64,000 nt of DNA, taken from contig NZ_MLCN01000028.1 in the NCBI RefSeq assembly GCF_001982605.1, forward strand, positions 30,919 to 94,918, written 5' to 3'. The notes beneath the pieces are model-generated. The model saw only the letters and a list, made by a program, of their open reading frames with translations, was not told the DNA's origin and made no database searches. Position 1 is the first letter of the stretch. Each line of letters starts with the position of its first letter. This stretch comes from Alkanindiges hydrocarboniclasticus. GTDB taxonomy: Bacteria; Pseudomonadota; Gammaproteobacteria; Pseudomonadales; Moraxellaceae. The position numbers and the translations under genes were made by a program. Shown in pieces: positions 9,389 through 17,978 of the stretch.

Positions 9389-9964
9389 ATGGCAATTAGC
9401 TTAACCAAGGGTGGCAATGTCAATTTAAGTAAAGAAGCCCCAGGCATTCAAAAAACTACAATCGGTTTGGGCTGGAATCCACGTGTCACAGATGGTCAGG
9501 CATTTGATCTGGATGCAATTGCTTTTTTAGTGGGTGAAAACGGAAAGGTCCGGGTTGATACCGATTTTATTTTCTTTAACAATTTAAAATCGGCTGATGG
9601 TTCGGTGGTGCATAACGGCGATAACCGGACTGGCGAAGGTGAAGGCGATGATGAAACCTTAAGTGTGGACCTGACCAAAGTGCCTGCTGATGTTTCTAAA
9701 GTCATTTTTGCTGTAACCATTTATGATGGTACTACCCGTAACCAGAACTTCGGTCAGGTCAGCAATGCCTATATTCGCGTAGTAAACGAAGCAGGCGGCA
9801 GTGAAATTGCCCGTTATGACTTGTCCGAAGACAGCAGTACCGAAACTGCAATGATCTTTGGCGAGCTTTATCGCAATGGCAGCGAATGGAAGTTCCGTGC
9901 TATTGGCCAGGGCTTTGCCGGTGGTTTAGGGCCTTTGGCAGGCTCTTATGGGGTTGCCGTTTAA
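9389..9964 (+). CDS. terE: TerD/TerE-family calcium-binding stress protein
   Basis: 191 residues and a complete single TerD domain: [35 protein letters not shown] and the calcium loop [12 protein letters not shown], ending [13 protein letters not shown]. It is highly similar to the protein at 7574 and probably arose by tandem duplication around terC. GGAG lies nine bases before the ATG. The palindrome at 9309 upstream and the stem-loop at 9983 downstream suggest that this gene may be expressed at a level different from its neighbours. Confidence 0.87.
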   Translation: MAISLTKGGNVNLSKEAPGIQKTTIGLGWNPRVTDGQAFDLDAIAFLVGENGKVRVDTDFIFFNNLKSADGSVVHNGDNRTGEGEGDDETLSVDLTKVPADVSKVIFAVTIYDGTTRNQNFGQVSNAYIRVVNEAGGSEIARYDLSEDSSTETAMIFGELYRNGSEWKFRAIGQGFAGGLGPLAGSYGVAV

Positions 9965-9982
9965 TTTTCGCCCCCACTACCG

Positions 9983-10009
9983 ATGGGATGACAGCACTTG
10001 TCATCCCAT
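9983..10009. terminator. Stem-loop between terE and terF (attenuator or processing site)
   Basis: Perfect 11-bp stem ATGGGATGACA / TGTCATCCCAT with a 5-nt loop. Only TTTAAAAA follows, so it is more likely a partial terminator or RNA-stabilising hairpin than a full stop. Confidence 0.6.
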
Positions 10010-10054
10010 TGCTTTAAAAATAAAAAATCAATGAACGATAAATCAGAGTATTGA

Positions 10055-11380
10055 ATGACAAGCTTGATCCGTGGGCAAAAAATTAAATTATCCGATCTAG
10101 CCGATTTAACCCAGCCTGTTATTTTGGAAGTTCAGCTCGATGCACCGTTTAGTGTTGATACAGCAAGCTTTGGTCTGGATGGTCAGTACCGCTTAAGTGA
10201 TGAGCGCTACATGACTTTTTATAACCAGCCTGTCACACCCTGCAATGCTGTACGGCTGGTTGCAAGTGAAGCCAACAATAGTCGCTTCCAGATCGAATTA
10301 TCAAAAGCAAATCCCAAAATTGAACATTTTGTTTTTACCCTTGCCATTGACGGGCAGGGAACAATGGCACAATTAAAGCAGGCTAAAATCAGTCTGTTCA
10401 ACGCACAAGGCAAGCAGATCGCCGATTTTGAAGTCACAGGCCGTATATTTCAGCAGGAACGTGCGTTGATGCTGCTGGAAATATATCGAAAAGATCATAT
10501 CTGGCGTCTGGCAGCCGTTGCACAGGGATTTAATGAAGGGCTGGACGCATTAATCCGGCATTTTGGAGGAGAAGTTGCTGAAGACAATAGCTCTCCCACT
10601 GAGACAAAGCCCTCTCTACCACAATCTGCAACTCCAGCTCCAGCTTCCACAATTGATCTGAAAAAGAAAATCGCTCTGGAAAAAGCTGGAAAAACAGGTA
10701 GTCAGGCTATTGTGGATTTAACCAAAAAATCCATGATCCAACTTGAAAAAAACAACTTGCTGGCTGTACAGGCCCGGGTAGCACTGGTGCTTGATGCTTC
10801 AGGTTCCATGGATAACCAGTATAAACGTGGAGATGTACAAAAAGTTGTCGATCGCCTCATGCCGCTGGCCATTAATTTTGATAATGATGGCAGTTTTGAA
10901 TGCTGGGCATTTGCGCAAAAGACCACCCAGCTTGATGATGTAACCCTGAATAATGCCAGCAATTTTATTAATACTGCCCAGCGCGGCTGGCGTAACTGGA
11001 GTGTAGGCGCCCGATATAATGAAGAAATTCCGGCCATTGAAGCCGTCATTCAGTATTACAGCCAGTTTAAGGATAACTTACCGGTCTATGTGCTATTTAT
11101 TTCTGATGGCGGAGTAGGCAATGCCAAACAGATGCAGCGTATTCTGAGTAATGCTGCCAATCTACCGCTATTTTGGCAGTTTGTTGGCATTGGTGGGCGT
11201 AACTATGGGGTACTGGAAAAGCTTGATGACATGACCGGCCGGGTAGTGGACAACTGCAATTTCTTTGCACTTGACACCATCACCAGCATTCCGGATGAAA
11301 AGTTGTATGAGTTGTTACTGGAAGAGTTTCCAGACTGGTTAAAGCAGGCGAGCCTTAAAAATATTATAGGCCCGCGCTAG
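10055..11380 (+). CDS. terF: TerF-like protein: TerD-like domain fused to vWA domain
   Basis: 441 residues. Residues 1-175 form a TerD-like domain that, like the N-domain of TerA, lacks the DNxTGxGxGDDE loop. A Ser/Pro/Ala-rich linker (about 184-205) follows. From about 240 there is a vWA domain with an intact MIDAS start, VLDASGSMDN, then LFISDGGVGN. This is the TerF architecture. vWA MIDAS sites bind a divalent metal and mediate protein contacts, so TerF is a plausible adaptor between TerD-type proteins and the TerY block downstream. ATTG precedes the ATG and no strong Shine-Dalgarno is seen. Confidence 0.85.
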   Translation: MTSLIRGQKIKLSDLADLTQPVILEVQLDAPFSVDTASFGLDGQYRLSDERYMTFYNQPVTPCNAVRLVASEANNSRFQIELSKANPKIEHFVFTLAIDGQGTMAQLKQAKISLFNAQGKQIADFEVTGRIFQQERALMLLEIYRKDHIWRLAAVAQGFNEGLDALIRHFGGEVAEDNSSPTETKPSLPQSATPAPASTIDLKKKIALEKAGKTGSQAIVDLTKKSMIQLEKNNLLAVQARVALVLDASGSMDNQYKRGDVQKVVDRLMPLAINFDNDGSFECWAFAQKTTQLDDVTLNNASNFINTAQRGWRNWSVGARYNEEIPAIEAVIQYYSQFKDNLPVYVLFISDGGVGNAKQMQRILSNAANLPLFWQFVGIGGRNYGVLEKLDDMTGRVVDNCNFFALDTITSIPDEKLYELLLEEFPDWLKQASLKNIIGPR

Positions 11381-11410
11381 ATATCTAGAGATAAGGAAGG
11401 ATAAATATAA

Positions 11411-12121
11411 ATGGCACAATTTAGCCTGATTGGTTCACCGGATCCATTTTTGCATGTCAGCATGCGCCGGGGTGACAAGATTTATTGTGAAAGTAATGCC
11501 ATGGTAATGATGGAGGAAGCACTGGAGCTCAAAGGTAAGTTGCAGGGCGGTGTAGTGCAGTCTTTTTTACGCCGTTTTGCCAATGACGAGTCCTTGTTTC
11601 AGCAGCATATTGAAGCAGTCCATGGGGATGGTGATTGCCTGCTGTCATCTACCCTTGATGGAGATATGCAGATTCTGGAAGTTGGCACTGTACAATATAC
11701 ATTAGCCGACGGTGCTTTTGTGGCAGCCACAGATACAGTCAATATCAATGTAAAGTTGCAGGGACTGGGGGGTGCTATCTTTGGCCAGACTGGTGGCTTT
11801 CTGGTTATGCATACTAGCGGCCATGGCCAGGTGGTGGTGTCAGGATTCGGTACCCTGTTTGAAATTGATGTGCAACCGGGCAAGGATGTAATTATTGATA
11901 ATGGTCATGTGGTGTGCTGGGATTCTCGCCTGACTTATAACTTATCAGTAAGTACCTCACGAAGTAGCGGATTGCTGGGTAATCTGGTGAGTAGTGTGAC
12001 CAGCGGTGAAGGCATGGTATTACGTTTTTCTGGTCAGGGTAAAGTCGTGCTTTGTTCACGTAACCGCGGTAATTTCCTGCAATGGTTACTCTCCAAGCTG
12101 GGACCGAACCGGTCAGCTTAA
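11411..12121 (+). CDS. AIM24-family (TIGR00266-like) beta-rich protein
   Basis: 236 residues, rich in beta strands and glycine, matching the AIM24/TIGR00266 family: FLHVSMRRGDKIYCESNAMVMM near the N-terminus, then GGFLVMHTSGHGQVVVSGFG and DNGHVVCWD. AAGGAAGG lies ahead of the ATG. The biochemical role of bacterial members is unknown; the yeast namesake is a mitochondrial inner-membrane protein. It sits inside the ter operon between terF and a TerD-fold gene, so membrane association with the TerC complex is a reasonable guess. No signal peptide. Confidence 0.8.
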   Translation: MAQFSLIGSPDPFLHVSMRRGDKIYCESNAMVMMEEALELKGKLQGGVVQSFLRRFANDESLFQQHIEAVHGDGDCLLSSTLDGDMQILEVGTVQYTLADGAFVAATDTVNINVKLQGLGGAIFGQTGGFLVMHTSGHGQVVVSGFGTLFEIDVQPGKDVIIDNGHVVCWDSRLTYNLSVSTSRSSGLLGNLVSSVTSGEGMVLRFSGQGKVVLCSRNRGNFLQWLLSKLGPNRSA

Positions 12122-12191
12122 ACCCTTGCTAAGCAATTTATAGTTATCCTTTATCTAATTAGTAATCACAGCGTAAAACAGGAGTCAATGT

Positions 12192-12773
12192 ATGGCAATT
12201 AATCTGGAAAAGGGACAAAAAATCAACCTGCAAAAATCTGATGGCAGCAGCCTGCAACAGGTTCTTCTAGGTGTAGGCTGGGATGTTGCCAAAAGCAAGG
12301 GATTTTTTGGTTTTGGCGGTGGCAGCGACAGCATTGATCTGGATGCGTCCTGCATCCTGTTTGATGAAAACAAGCAGGTGCTGGATGTGGTCTATTTTGG
12401 TCAGCTGCGTAGCAAGGATGGCAGTATTCAGCATTCAGGTGATAACCTGACTGGTGAAGGTGAAGGCGATGATGAACAAATTCGCGTTAATCTGGCAAAC
12501 CTGCCAGTTCAAGTGAAATCACTGGTATTTACAGTAAGTAGTTTCCGTGGCCAAACCTTTGAGAAAGTGGAAAATGCATTTTGCCGTCTGGTAGATCAGA
12601 GTAGTAATCAGGAAATCGCAAAATACAAGCTTTCTAGTCAGGGTAGTCATACTGCGCTGATTATTGCCAAAATTTACCGTCACAATGGTGAGTGGAAAAT
12701 GCATGCCATTGGAGAAAGTACTCAGGGGCGTACTTTTCAGGAAATTATTCCGCATGTGCTCCCGCTAATTTAA
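12192..12773 (+). CDS. TerD-fold protein (TerZ/TerX-like)
   Basis: 193 residues, one TerD domain. It differs from the terD/E pair by a glycine/phenylalanine-rich insertion (GFFGFGGGSDS, about 36-46) before IDLDASCILFD. The calcium loop is present as [12 protein letters not shown]. The C-terminus (FQEIIPHVLPLI) also diverges. Such longer TerD-fold members are often labelled TerX or TerZ. An out-of-frame ATG at 12188 overlaps the leader but runs only a few codons; the GGAG at 12181 fits the 12192 start. Hairpins downstream separate it from the TerY block. Confidence 0.83.
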   Translation: MAINLEKGQKINLQKSDGSSLQQVLLGVGWDVAKSKGFFGFGGGSDSIDLDASCILFDENKQVLDVVYFGQLRSKDGSIQHSGDNLTGEGEGDDEQIRVNLANLPVQVKSLVFTVSSFRGQTFEKVENAFCRLVDQSSNQEIAKYKLSSQGSHTALIIAKIYRHNGEWKMHAIGESTQGRTFQEIIPHVLPLI

Positions 12774-12812
12774 ATTTTAGCCACTATTTATAAAATATCG
12801 CTATGAGTGCTG

Positions 12813-12877
12813 ATGACAGATCCTGTCATTAATGATACTGATAGTTAAAGCTGCTAATCAGTTAACTGGTTAGCAGC
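12813..12877. terminator. Two stem-loops between the TerD-fold gene and the first TerY
   Basis: A 7-bp stem (ATGACAG/CTGTCAT, 813-829) is followed by a near-perfect 28-nt palindrome at 12850-12877 (GCTGCTAA...TTAGCAGC with an inner CAGTTAACTG). The second ends near TTTTCCC. It is a candidate boundary between two transcription units within the island. Confidence 0.6.
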
Positions 12878-12969
12878 ACCATGTTTTCCCTGTTTGGCTG
12901 ACTGGTCAGGCAAAATCCCAGCGTCATTTTAAAAATACATAAAACCATCAGCAAGGAGAAAAAACCATC

Positions 12970-13608
12970 ATGCGACGCTTACCGGTGTACTTGTTGCTGG
13001 ATACTTCAGGTTCCATGCATGGCGAAGCCATTGAAGCCGTTAAAAACGGGGTACAGCTTTTATTGTCAACCTTAAGGCAGGACCCTTATGCACTGGAAAC
13101 AGCATATTTATCCATTATCAGTTTTGATAGCAGTGCCAAACAACTGGTGCCATTAACCGAACTGGCGGTATTTCAGGCGCCGGATCTTCAGGCAACCGGT
13201 ACTACACAACTGGGTGAAGGGCTTGCCTTATTGGCCCGAAAAATTGAACAGGAAGTGGCCAAAACCACAATGGATACCAAAGGTGACTGGAAACCCTTAA
13301 TTTTCATTATGACGGATGGGGCACCGACCGATGACTGGCAAAAGGGCCTGGCGCAGCTAAAACAGGTTAAAACCGGGATGATTGTTGCCTGTGCGGCTGG
13401 TCATAATGCAGATACGGGAATCTTAAAACAGATTACAGAAGTGGTGGTGGAGTTGGCCACCACTGATTCAAATGCTATCCGGGCATTTTTTAAATGGGTT
13501 TCTGCCAGTGTCTCTACGGGTAGCCAGAAAGTGGATGCGGGTCAAAAAGAAGTCACGGGGCTAAGTGATTTACCGCCACCGCCGCCTGAGGTAAATGTGG
13601 TGTTATAA
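12970..13608 (+). CDS. terY: TerY-like vWA protein 1
   Basis: 212 residues, essentially a bare vWA domain. The MIDAS D-x-S-x-S appears as LLLDTSGSMHG (about 7-17), the Thr-containing loop as TGTTQLGEG, and the third element as IFIMTDGAP. It ends in a polyproline tail, LPPPPPEVNVVL, almost identical to that of the paralog at 14363. AAGGAG precedes the ATG. TerY proteins are linked with a phosphatase and a kinase in the TerY-P triad, thought to couple phosphorylation to Ter complexes. Cytoplasmic, no signal peptide. Confidence 0.87.
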   Translation: MRRLPVYLLLDTSGSMHGEAIEAVKNGVQLLLSTLRQDPYALETAYLSIISFDSSAKQLVPLTELAVFQAPDLQATGTTQLGEGLALLARKIEQEVAKTTMDTKGDWKPLIFIMTDGAPTDDWQKGLAQLKQVKTGMIVACAAGHNADTGILKQITEVVVELATTDSNAIRAFFKWVSASVSTGSQKVDAGQKEVTGLSDLPPPPPEVNVVL

Positions 13609-13666
13609 GTTTGATCGTAGCATTAAAACATCTGAATAATTTTAAACTTAAAAAAGGATTAACAAC

Positions 13667-14308
13667 ATGGCCGTGAGTCTTAGTAAAGGGCAAGGCATTA
13701 GCCTTAAGAAAACTGAAAATAATTTATCCCGGGTTACCATTGGTCTGGGCTGGGATATTCAGGAACAAAAGAAAAGTTTTTTAGGCGGTTTACTGGGCAA
13801 TAAAAGTACCGAGCATGATCTGGATGTGGTGGCTTTTTTATGTGATGCCAATGGTAAGGTCAAAAATCTGGGACGTGATGCTCAAGGCAATGCCACCCTG
13901 AAAAATAGTGATGTCATTTTTTTTAATAACCAGCGGCATTCCTCAGGTCATATCTGGCTAACTGGGGATAACCGTACAGGTGCAGGCGACGGGGATGATG
14001 AGCAAATTATCGTAAAGCTCAATGATCTGGATACACAATATCAACGTGTGGTTTTTGTGGTACAAATCTATAAGGGAACTGAAAACAACCAGCATTTCGG
14101 CCAGATCAAGAATGCATTTATTCGCGCAGTCGATGCATCTGGCAAGGAAATGGTTCGCTATGATTTATCTGGTGTTGGCCAGTATGAAAACCAGCGCTCC
14201 TTATTATTTGCCGAGTTGCAGCGTGAGTCTGCGGGCTGGAAATTTAATGCTATTGGTACAGGTTCGCCATCTGATTCATTTGTGGAATGGCTTAAGCAGT
14301 ACGCGTGA
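13667..14308 (+). CDS. TerD-fold protein (TerX-like) within the TerY block
   Basis: 213 residues. The TerD domain has an expanded N-terminal half: an insertion with KSFLGGLLGNKS (about 37-48) and a second insertion NLGRDAQGNATLKNSD before VIFFNNQRHSSG. The calcium loop is DNRTGAGDGDDE. It ends SFVEWLKQYA. AAAGGA lies upstream of the ATG. Its position between two TerY genes is typical of TerX, the TerD variant that travels with TerY-P modules. Nothing suggests damage. Confidence 0.83.
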   Translation: MAVSLSKGQGISLKKTENNLSRVTIGLGWDIQEQKKSFLGGLLGNKSTEHDLDVVAFLCDANGKVKNLGRDAQGNATLKNSDVIFFNNQRHSSGHIWLTGDNRTGAGDGDDEQIIVKLNDLDTQYQRVVFVVQIYKGTENNQHFGQIKNAFIRAVDASGKEMVRYDLSGVGQYENQRSLLFAELQRESAGWKFNAIGTGSPSDSFVEWLKQYA

Positions 14309-14362
14309 AACTGATGGTCTACTATTACGTAAACACTGATTTTAAAAACTAAGGTGATGAGT

Positions 14363-14998
14363 ATGCGGCGCTTACCTGTCTATATTTTGCTGGATACCTC
14401 AGGCTCCATGCGGGGAGAACCCATTCATTCGGTCAATGTTGGCCTGCAGTCCATGCTAAGTGGTTTAAGGCAAGACCCGTATGCACTGGAAAGTGTGCAT
14501 TTGAGTATTATTACCTTTGATATTGAAGCGCGTGAATATTTACCCCTAACACCTCTGGAGCAGGTACAACTGGCACAGGTCGAGGTACCCAGTGCCGGTG
14601 CAACTTTTATGGGAGCTGCCCTTGAGTTGCTGATTGAACGGGTTGATGCCGATGTGCGTAAAAGTACGATGGACGCCAAGGGAGACTGGCGTCCCTTATT
14701 GTTTATTATGACAGATGGCTCACCTTCTGATATGTATGCCTACCAGCAAGCTATTCCTCAGGTGCAACAGCGCAATTTTGCCAGCATTGTCGCCTGTGCT
14801 GCCGGTCCTAAAGCCAAGCAGGAACATTTGTTACAACTGACTGATCGGGTAGTGGTGCTGGATTCCATGGATGCAGCCTCGTTTGCCAGTTTCTTTAAAT
14901 GGGTATCCGCCAGTGTAGTGGCAGGCAGCAGTAGTGCCGGACTCACAGAAGATATCTCATTGCCGCCCCCGCCGCCAGAAGTGCAGTTGGTGCTGTAG
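14363..14998 (+). CDS. terY: TerY-like vWA protein 2
   Basis: The start is placed at ATG 14363 (MRRLPVYILLDTSGSM) because it has AAGG eight bases upstream and matches the other two TerY N-termini. Upstream in-frame starts at 14354 (GTG) and 14357 lack such spacing. 211 residues, an intact vWA domain with DTSGSM, SAGATFMG and IMTDGSP MIDAS elements. The last residues LPPPPPEVQLVL repeat the proline tail of TerY1. It is a tandem paralog, with the TerX-like gene between. Confidence 0.87.
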   Translation: MRRLPVYILLDTSGSMRGEPIHSVNVGLQSMLSGLRQDPYALESVHLSIITFDIEAREYLPLTPLEQVQLAQVEVPSAGATFMGAALELLIERVDADVRKSTMDAKGDWRPLLFIMTDGSPSDMYAYQQAIPQVQQRNFASIVACAAGPKAKQEHLLQLTDRVVVLDSMDAASFASFFKWVSASVVAGSSSAGLTEDISLPPPPPEVQLVL

Positions 14999-15062
14999 GC
15001 TGACTTCGTGTCTGGTTTGAAACTGGCAAAATACTTTCGCGATAATTACTTAAAGGAATAAC

Positions 15063-16112
15063 ATGCGTCGTTTACCGGTGTTTTTCGTACTTGACTGCTC
15101 TGAATCCATGGTCGGGGATAACCTGCAACATATGCAGCAAGGCATGCAGTCTGTAATGCAGCATTTGCGCCAGGATCCTTATGCCCTGGAAACTGTGCAT
15201 GTCTCTGTGATTGCCTTTGCGGGAATTGTAAGAACACTGGTACCGCTGATAGAAGTTTTTGCATTTTATCCGGTCAATTTACCATTGGGTGGCGGTACCA
15301 ATCTGGGTAAGGCGCTTGAACATGTCATGAATGAAATTGACCGGCATGTGATTAAAACCACCAGCGAGGCCAAAGGGGACTGGAAGCCGCTGGTCTATTT
15401 ATTTACTGATGGACGACCTACTGATCGCTGTGAAGATGCAATTTATCGCTGGAATAAGCGCTATGCACGCCGGGCTACTTTAGTGGCATTGGGCATGGGC
15501 AAAGCCGTTGATTTTAGTCTATTAAAACGCATGACTGAACACACCATTGCATTTGAACAGCTAGGCCCCGATGATTTTAAAAAATTCTTCCAGTGGATCA
15601 GTGCGTCTGTCATGGCACAAAGTAAAAGTATTGGCAGTGGCGTTGACCAAAGCGTATTGCCCCCGCTAGATGAGCGCTTTATGCATCTGGCCAAGGATTT
15701 TAAAGCCGATACACAGGTTGATGAGCAATGCGTGACGCTGGTGGGACGCTGCCAAAAACTTGGTAAGCCGTACATCATCAAGTATGACCGTGAATTACAG
15801 TATCAGTCTCCAGAAGACCTGGGAATTAATCTGTATCATTTTCGTCTGGATAACTGCTACCCGCTTAGTGAGGACTATTTTAGCTGGTCAGACCATGCAG
15901 CGCATCAGCAACAGGTCAATACCACACTACTGCAGGGTGCGCCAGCTTGTCCACACTGCTATGCCGATACTGCATTTGCCATGTGTGGTTGTGGAAAACT
16001 GATGTGTTATGACGGTTTTAGCGAAGTGGTCAGTTGTCCATGGTGCCGCCGGCAGGTTAGTTTTGGCTATGCCGGCAACGAGGGCTTCGATGTACAGCGA
16101 GGCAAAGGCTAA
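15063..16112 (+). CDS. terY: TerY-like vWA protein 3 with C-terminal zinc-ribbon (TerY_C type)
   Basis: 349 residues. The vWA domain occupies about 1-195, with a slightly unusual but consistent MIDAS (VLDCSESM, D-x-S-x-S) and LFTDGRP. Where TerY1/2 have their polyproline end this one has VLPPLDERF, then a region of about 140 residues. It ends in a cysteine cluster (CPHC, CGCGKLMC, CPWC) typical of the TerY_C metal-binding domain. The extra domain may dock partner proteins or sense metal. The phosphatase gene starts at the base after its stop codon, implying coupled translation. AAAGGA precedes the ATG. Confidence 0.87.
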   Translation: MRRLPVFFVLDCSESMVGDNLQHMQQGMQSVMQHLRQDPYALETVHVSVIAFAGIVRTLVPLIEVFAFYPVNLPLGGGTNLGKALEHVMNEIDRHVIKTTSEAKGDWKPLVYLFTDGRPTDRCEDAIYRWNKRYARRATLVALGMGKAVDFSLLKRMTEHTIAFEQLGPDDFKKFFQWISASVMAQSKSIGSGVDQSVLPPLDERFMHLAKDFKADTQVDEQCVTLVGRCQKLGKPYIIKYDRELQYQSPEDLGINLYHFRLDNCYPLSEDYFSWSDHAAHQQQVNTTLLQGAPACPHCYADTAFAMCGCGKLMCYDGFSEVVSCPWCRRQVSFGYAGNEGFDVQRGKG

Positions 16113-17978
16113 ATGGGATCACATGATCAGTTGAGTAGGCATTCTGAACTGGGCACTACACTTGACTATCTGTTACCTCAATTACTGGGCTATCAACCAG
16201 AACCTGATTTGGTAAGGCAGTTGTTGCAGGATCGACAGGTACTTAATGCATTGTTTGATCTGTCTGAAAAAATTTATGAGAACCATAAATCCTTGTTAAT
16301 TGATTTACCCCGGTTCGAGCAATCAGGACTGGCCAGAATTTTAAAGCAGGGACGAATTGTCCAGCCGTATTTTAATGCTCCAGCTACTTATCCGGTTCAG
16401 GACTGTAAAGCCCATACATTCGCGCAAGCATGCAATGATATTGAGAATTTAGCCAATGGCCAAGCGGTTTTGGTGACTCAACCAGAGTCATCTTTGCCTA
16501 TTGATCAGTCTGTATTGCCACAACCTATACCCGTTGCAGCGCAGTTCACCGCTAGCCCGCATGCGCTTTATCCGATTGTATTCAAGCACCATATCCAGCC
16601 TCCTGATCCTTCACCGCAGGCCAATGATGAGCAGCATCTAACGCATCTGGCAGTTCATACATCAGAACCAACACAAACAGTAAAGCCCAGCACTGATCAA
16701 TCGGCAACCCATACAACTAAAACAGCTCAGGTGATAAAAATGCCGCATTTCCAGATTCCCAATGCACGTGTAGGACAAGCTTATCAGGCCCAAATTCAAA
16801 AACAGGCAAATACATCTGAACCTGTACATCTGGATGTAGGTAGTATCCAGATTCCACAGGGCATTGGTTTGGCTTATGACGAGGTACAGCATCAATTTGC
16901 CGGGATTCCGCTGCTTGCAGGAGAATTTGAGATTGTATTTAAATATAAACCTGAGGATGGTGCATGGCGTGATGGCAAATGCACCCTGATTATTACAGCC
17001 GATCCGCGTAGCTTATGGCAGGTCAATGAGCCAGCCGCCAGTCAGCCTTATCCTAAAGCCCATACTGCGCAACAACTGATTAATACCGCACAGTTCAGGC
17101 TGGCCGCCGCCAGTCGCCGGGGCCGTTCCCATGAACATGCGGGTAGTTTTAGGGATGATGATTACTTTATCGCCAATATTGAAAACACAGCATGGAGCGT
17201 CATGATTGTGGCAGATGGGGCGGGAAGTGCTTCGTATTCTCGTGAAGGCTCACGTCTTGCCGTGCAAACTACAGGACAGGTGCTTGCTGATTATATTGTC
17301 AATCAGCACTTGCAACTGGATCAGCAGCTCTCCCAGTGGCAGATTGGTTCACAGGATGAACAGACTAAAGCTGCCTCACAGTTGCTGAGTAACTGTTTTC
17401 ACGAACTTTTCTATAAGGCAGCACAACAGTCCATTCAGCAAATTGAGCAGCTTGCCCAGTCTCAAAATGTATCCAGTAAGTTTTTTGCAACCACTTTGCT
17501 GGCAGCGGTGATCAAGCAGGAAGACCATAAAACCTTTGTCAGCACCTTCTGGACCGGGGATGGGGCCATAGCTGTTTATAGTCCTACCAAGCTACGCCTT
17601 ATGGGTGTTCCTGATGGTGGGGAGTTTGCCGGCCAAACCCGCTTTCTGGACAAATCCATGGTGGCCACCTTTAATGAACGGGTCAATATTGGTTATTTTG
17701 AACAGGTCGAGGCCGTGATTTTAATGACTGATGGCATATCTGACCCCAAATTTGAAACCGATGCTGGCCTGCAAAACCAGCAAAAATGGGATGCCTTGTG
17801 GCAGGAATTACAACCCGGTTTACAACAGCAAGACCCGGATCAGTTTTTGCTGGACTGGATGCATTTTTTCAGTGCCGGTCATCATGATGATCGCACAATT
17901 GCCCTGTTATGGCCTGTTACTTCTCATCATATGTCAGATACGACAACATTAGACATCAAGCAGGAAGGGCAAGCATGA
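16113..17978 (+). CDS. PP2C-type protein phosphatase of the TerY-P triad
   Basis: 621 residues. The first 200 have no recognisable domain. An Ig-like beta domain follows at about 208-300 (FQIPNARVGQAYQAQI...). The PP2C_2-type phosphatase begins near 330, with RGRSHEHAGSFRDDD, VADGAGSASYSREG, MTDGISDP and terminal HHDDRTIALLW, which contribute the metal-binding aspartates. In TerY-P systems this Ser/Thr phosphatase is paired with a kinase acting on Ter proteins. Here the kinase gene is broken just downstream. The last codon overlaps the remnant kinase start (ATGA), so the original operon structure is still visible. Confidence 0.87.
   Translation: MGSHDQLSRHSELGTTLDYLLPQLLGYQPEPDLVRQLLQDRQVLNALFDLSEKIYENHKSLLIDLPRFEQSGLARILKQGRIVQPYFNAPATYPVQDCKAHTFAQACNDIENLANGQAVLVTQPESSLPIDQSVLPQPIPVAAQFTASPHALYPIVFKHHIQPPDPSPQANDEQHLTHLAVHTSEPTQTVKPSTDQSATHTTKTAQVIKMPHFQIPNARVGQAYQAQIQKQANTSEPVHLDVGSIQIPQGIGLAYDEVQHQFAGIPLLAGEFEIVFKYKPEDGAWRDGKCTLIITADPRSLWQVNEPAASQPYPKAHTAQQLINTAQFRLAAASRRGRSHEHAGSFRDDDYFIANIENTAWSVMIVADGAGSASYSREGSRLAVQTTGQVLADYIVNQHLQLDQQLSQWQIGSQDEQTKAASQLLSNCFHELFYKAAQQSIQQIEQLAQSQNVSSKFFATTLLAAVIKQEDHKTFVSTFWTGDGAIAVYSPTKLRLMGVPDGGEFAGQTRFLDKSMVATFNERVNIGYFEQVEAVILMTDGISDPKFETDAGLQNQQKWDALWQELQPGLQQQDPDQFLLDWMHFFSAGHHDDRTIALLWPVTSHHMSDTTTLDIKQEGQA

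Noticed and set aside
12188..12205. ATG at 12188 as start of the TerD-fold gene
   Set aside because: It is out of frame and hits a stop after four codons; ATG 12192 continues into the TerD domain.
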